Shown: piece after piece, positions 6,128-8,342 of the stretch
Layout of the letters: each line of letters begins with the position of its first letter
Position numbering within the stretch: position 1 is the stretch's first letter
Assembly (NCBI GenBank): GCA_023426855.1
Contig: JAEZBU010000028.1
Coordinates: 1-8,342, forward strand
Direction of reading: 5' to 3'
Origin: Pseudomonadota bacterium
GTDB lineage: Bacteria > Pseudomonadota > Alphaproteobacteria > Rhizobiales > Hyphomicrobiaceae
DNA: 8,342 nt
Notes under the pieces: generated by a model
Database searches by the model: none
What the model was told of the DNA's origin: nothing
What the model saw: only the letters and a program-made list of their open reading frames with translations
Position numbers and translations under genes: made by a program

Positions 6128-6979
6128 ATGGCGGCACTGGACACCGACAGCCGTGTGGCTCGAAGCCTTTCGGCGGAGGAAATCCGCACCGGAGGGGGCA
6201 TTGCGAATGGCCTGAAGAACCTTGCGTTCCTGGCCGCCCCCCTCATCGTTCTCGTCATTCTCTGGGAGGTGGCGGCACGGCTCAGCGGCATGCCCGCGGC
6301 GCTGTTTCCACCGGCCAGCGCAATCTTCTCCGCGCTGATCCGCATGGCCGAGCAAGGTACGCTGTGGAACGACATCTGGGCTTCGCTCCGCCGCCTGCTG
6401 GAAAGCGTTTTCATCGGCTCAATTGCCGGCACCATCATCGGCGTAATGATGGGTTACTTCCGCATCTGGGAACGGATCCTCGCCGCGCCGCTGAACTTCC
6501 TGCTGGCCATTCCCGGCACGGCGTTGTTTCCACTTTCGATGATCTGGTTCGGCCTGACCGAATTCGCGATCACCAGCATTCTGATTTACGAAGTGGCGCT
6601 GACCGTCACTCTCAACGCCTGGACTGGCGTCAGGACAGTAGACGGATCGCTCATTCGCGCAGGCAAGGCCTTCGGAGCCACAGGACCGTCGCTGTTCTGG
6701 CGCGTACTGGTTCCCGCCGCCTTGCCGTCGATGATCGCCGGCTACAGGCTGGCGTTCTCACGCTGCTGGCGCATTCTGATCGTCGCCGAAATGCTGGTGT
6801 CGGTGAGCGCCGGTCTCGGATACCGGATCTATTGGGGCCGTGAATATTTCAACTCCGATGTTGTTTACGCCGGCCTCCTGGTCGTCGGCATCGTCGGACT
6901 GCTGATCGAGCGCGTTTTCCTGCGCGGCCTGGAAGTCGCAACCGTCGAACGTTGGGGCACGGTGAGGGACACAAACTGA
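6128..6979 (+). CDS. ABC transporter permease (SsuC/TauC-like)
   Basis: This 283-residue inner-membrane protein has about six predicted transmembrane segments (roughly 33-50, 94-112, 117-140, 145-165, 210-232 and 245-263). It has the cytoplasmic EAA-loop that docks on the ATPase, seen as AGKAFGATGPSLFWRVLVPAALP (in segments over residues 178-200). Family and length fit binding-protein-dependent permeases of the nitrate/sulfonate/taurine type (COG0600); a homodimer would form the channel. The open frame continues upstream into the binding-protein gene, but ATG 6128 gives the expected polar N-terminus. An AGGA about 12 bases upstream is a weak ribosome binding site. It lies 34 bases after the binding-protein stop, and its TGA shares one base with the ATPase ATG. 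Confidence 0.92.
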   Translation: MAALDTDSRVARSLSAEEIRTGGGIANGLKNLAFLAAPLIVLVILWEVAARLSGMPAALFPPASAIFSALIRMAEQGTLWNDIWASLRRLLESVFIGSIAGTIIGVMMGYFRIWERILAAPLNFLLAIPGTALFPLSMIWFGLTEFAITSILIYEVALTVTLNAWTGVRTVDGSLIRAGKAFGATGPSLFWRVLVPAALPSMIAGYRLAFSRCWRILIVAEMLVSVSAGLGYRIYWGREYFNSDVVYAGLLVVGIVGLLIERVFLRGLEVATVERWGTVRDTN

Positions 6980-7758
6980 TGGGCGAACTGCGCATCGATC
7001 GTCTCAGCAAGACCTACGCGCGCCGCGAAGGCTGGAATAGCACCCGTTATCTCCGCGTGTTCGAGGACATCTCATTCACGGTGCGCGATGGCGAGTTTGT
7101 GAGCATCATCGGCTCGTCCGGTTGCGGCAAGTCTACCTTGCTCAGCATCGCAGGTGGACTGTCGGAATCTTCCGGCGGCACCGTGAGTGTCGATGGCAAG
7201 GAGGTACGTGGTCCGGGTCTCGACCGGGGCATCGTATTCCAGGAATTCGCGTTGTTTCCGTGGCTGACCGTGATGGGCAACATCGCCTTCGGTCTCAATT
7301 CCAAAGGTCTGCCGAAAGCCGAGCAGACCCGCCTTGCCCAGAAATACGTGAACCTCGTCGGCCTCTCCGGCTTTGAGGATTATCACCCGCACCGGCTGTC
7401 TGGTGGCATGCGTCAGCGCGTGGGACTTGCACGGGCCCTCGCGATCGAGCCGTCGGCCCTGCTTATGGACGAGCCGTTCGGTGCCCTCGACGCGCAGACG
7501 CGTGAGGCCATGCAGAATGCGCTCAGCGACATCTGGACCACCACACGCAACACCATCCTGTTCATTACGCATGATATCCGCGAGGCGATCTATCTGTCAG
7601 ATCGCGTGCTGGTGATGAGCGGCCGGCCGGCGCGGGTGTCGCTGGAACTGAAGATCGATCTGCCGCGCCCGAGGCGCCGGCACGATGCGGTGTTCCAGGA
7701 GTACGAAGCGCGCCTCGAAGCTGCGATCGGCCATCATCACGATAACAAAGCCGCCTAG
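6979..7758 (+). CDS. ABC transporter ATP-binding protein (SsuB/TauB-like)
   Basis: This 259-residue cytoplasmic ATPase powers the importer. All motifs are intact: Walker A GSSGCGKST (45-53), Q-loop Gln88 (VFQEFALFPW), signature LSGGMRQR (140-147), Walker B ALLMDEP (160-166), D-loop GALD and switch His198 (ITHDIREA). The FPWLTV and GRPARV segments are typical of the nitrate/sulfonate/taurine subfamily (COG1116). The start is ATG 6979 because it overlaps the permease stop in the arrangement TGATG, a sign of translational coupling. A start nine codons upstream is possible but has no advantage. The C-terminus carries a His run (252-254). Forty-eight bases separate it from the dioxygenase gene. 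Confidence 0.95.
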   Translation: MGELRIDRLSKTYARREGWNSTRYLRVFEDISFTVRDGEFVSIIGSSGCGKSTLLSIAGGLSESSGGTVSVDGKEVRGPGLDRGIVFQEFALFPWLTVMGNIAFGLNSKGLPKAEQTRLAQKYVNLVGLSGFEDYHPHRLSGGMRQRVGLARALAIEPSALLMDEPFGALDAQTREAMQNALSDIWTTTRNTILFITHDIREAIYLSDRVLVMSGRPARVSLELKIDLPRPRRRHDAVFQEYEARLEAAIGHHHDNKAA

Positions 7759-7779
7759 CGCGGCCCCGGCCATAGGCGG
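7751..7779 (+). repeat. Inverted repeat at the ATPase stop codon
   Basis: CCGCCTA (7751-7757) and TAGGCGG (7773-7779) form a 7-bp stem around a 15-base GC-rich loop that itself contains GGCC-CC-GGCC. It overlaps the ATPase TAG. No T-run follows, so full termination is unlikely. It may stabilise or attenuate the message between the transporter and the dioxygenase. Confidence 0.4.
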
Positions 7780-7806
7780 TCAGATCACTCCGGAGTACCC
7801 AAGGTC

Positions 7807-8342
7807 ATGCCCGTTCCGCAAACCGAATTTAATCCGCCGTTCAACATTACGCGCGCAAGCCACATCCGGCTCACCGTCCGTGATTTGCCGAAAACGCGCG
7901 AATTTTACACCGAAGTCATCGGCCTGATGGTGAGTGACGAGGACCGCGGCGTTACGTATCTGCGCGGCACCGAGGAATCCTGCCACCACAGCCTGGTGCT
8001 CAGGGCGACGGATGAAGCGCCGGTATGCGAGGCTCTGGGATTCCGCGTGTTTCGCGATGAGGATCTGGACGCAGCCAAGACATACTTCGACAGCAAGGGC
8101 ATAGAGGCACGCTGGGTGGAGCGCGACTTCCAGGGGCGGACACTGGAGCTGCGCGATTTTACGGGCATGCCTCTTGAGCTGTGCGCCAGCATGCCGACCC
8201 TGCCGAGATTGCACGACCGGCCGCATCTTCATCGCGGTGCCGGTGCGCTACGCTATGATCACGTGCAGTGCCTGATGCCGGACGTCCCGACCGCGGGCCG
8301 CTTCTATACGGATCTCGGATTTCGCATCTCGGATTATTTCGT
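7807..8342 (+). CDS. Extradiol ring-cleavage dioxygenase, homoprotocatechuate 2,3-dioxygenase-like (3' end cut by window)
   Basis: The frame runs from ATG 7807 through 178 full codons and leaves the window still open. It is a vicinal-oxygen-chelate (glyoxalase-fold) type I extradiol dioxygenase, which opens a catechol ring next to the two hydroxyls using Fe(II) or Mn(II) and O2. The N-terminal module has HIRLTVRDLPKTREFYTEVIG (spread over residues 19-39) and YLRGTEESCHHSLVLR (51-66). These closely recall homoprotocatechuate 2,3-dioxygenases, as does ALGFRVFRDEDLDAA (76-90). The second, catalytic module begins near 149 with RYDHVQ. His152 is the likely first metal ligand; the other two (His and Glu) lie beyond the window. 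AAGG and GGAG upstream offer modest ribosome binding. The full protein should be roughly 300-360 residues. The substrate could be homoprotocatechuate or a related catechol. Confidence 0.88.
   Translation, partial: MPVPQTEFNPPFNITRASHIRLTVRDLPKTREFYTEVIGLMVSDEDRGVTYLRGTEESCHHSLVLRATDEAPVCEALGFRVFRDEDLDAAKTYFDSKGIEARWVERDFQGRTLELRDFTGMPLELCASMPTLPRLHDRPHLHRGAGALRYDHVQCLMPDVPTAGRFYTDLGFRISDYF

Overview
The window reads as a high-GC alphaproteobacterial chromosome, most likely Hyphomicrobiales (Bradyrhizobium/Rhodopseudomonas-like). This rests on the style of the tRNA-Asp, the codon use and the kind of catabolic genes; no taxonomic marker confirms it. A tRNA-Asp(GTC) gene stands at the left. Two divergent gene sets, which look like one catabolic locus, fill the rest.

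Layout. Bases 1-347 hold at most the 5' end of a minus-strand gene (1-68, weak), a possible tRNA promoter and a hairpin in the tRNA leader. The tRNA-Asp (348-424) runs straight into a terminator-like hairpin. Bases 439-869 have no convincing gene. From 4889 down to 870, five minus-strand genes are closely spaced: a fumarylacetoacetate hydrolase (FAH) family enzyme, a GntR/FCD regulator, a single-domain MetE-like zinc methyltransferase homologue, a cytoplasmic NodB-type polysaccharide-deacetylase-fold protein, and an NAD(P)H-dependent FMN reductase. From 5101 rightwards come a periplasmic binding protein, a permease and an ATPase of the nitrate/sulfonate/taurine-type ABC importers, followed by an extradiol ring-cleavage dioxygenase resembling homoprotocatechuate 2,3-dioxygenase, cut by the window end.

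The 211-bp divergent intergenic region (4890-5100) is the most structured non-coding DNA. It has two near-identical palindromic boxes sharing AATATCGATATTTC, centred 39 bp apart, and a pair of outward-facing TTGACC -35-like elements. One box overlaps the predicted minus-strand -10 and the other abuts the plus-strand -35. The GntR protein, second gene of the minus operon, is the obvious candidate to bind them.

Working model (inference): a small aromatic or aromatic-derived organic anion is imported by the ABC system, ring-opened by the extradiol dioxygenase and processed by the FAH enzyme. The MetE-like protein (methyl transfer or demethylation?), the NodB-like protein (deacylation or amide hydrolysis?) and the flavin reductase (reduced flavin or quinone reduction?) would handle substituents or redox steps. 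The standard homoprotocatechuate pathway does not include the MetE-like and NodB-like genes, so this combination may encode a pathway for a modified aromatic that I cannot name. The substrate cannot be read from the sequence.
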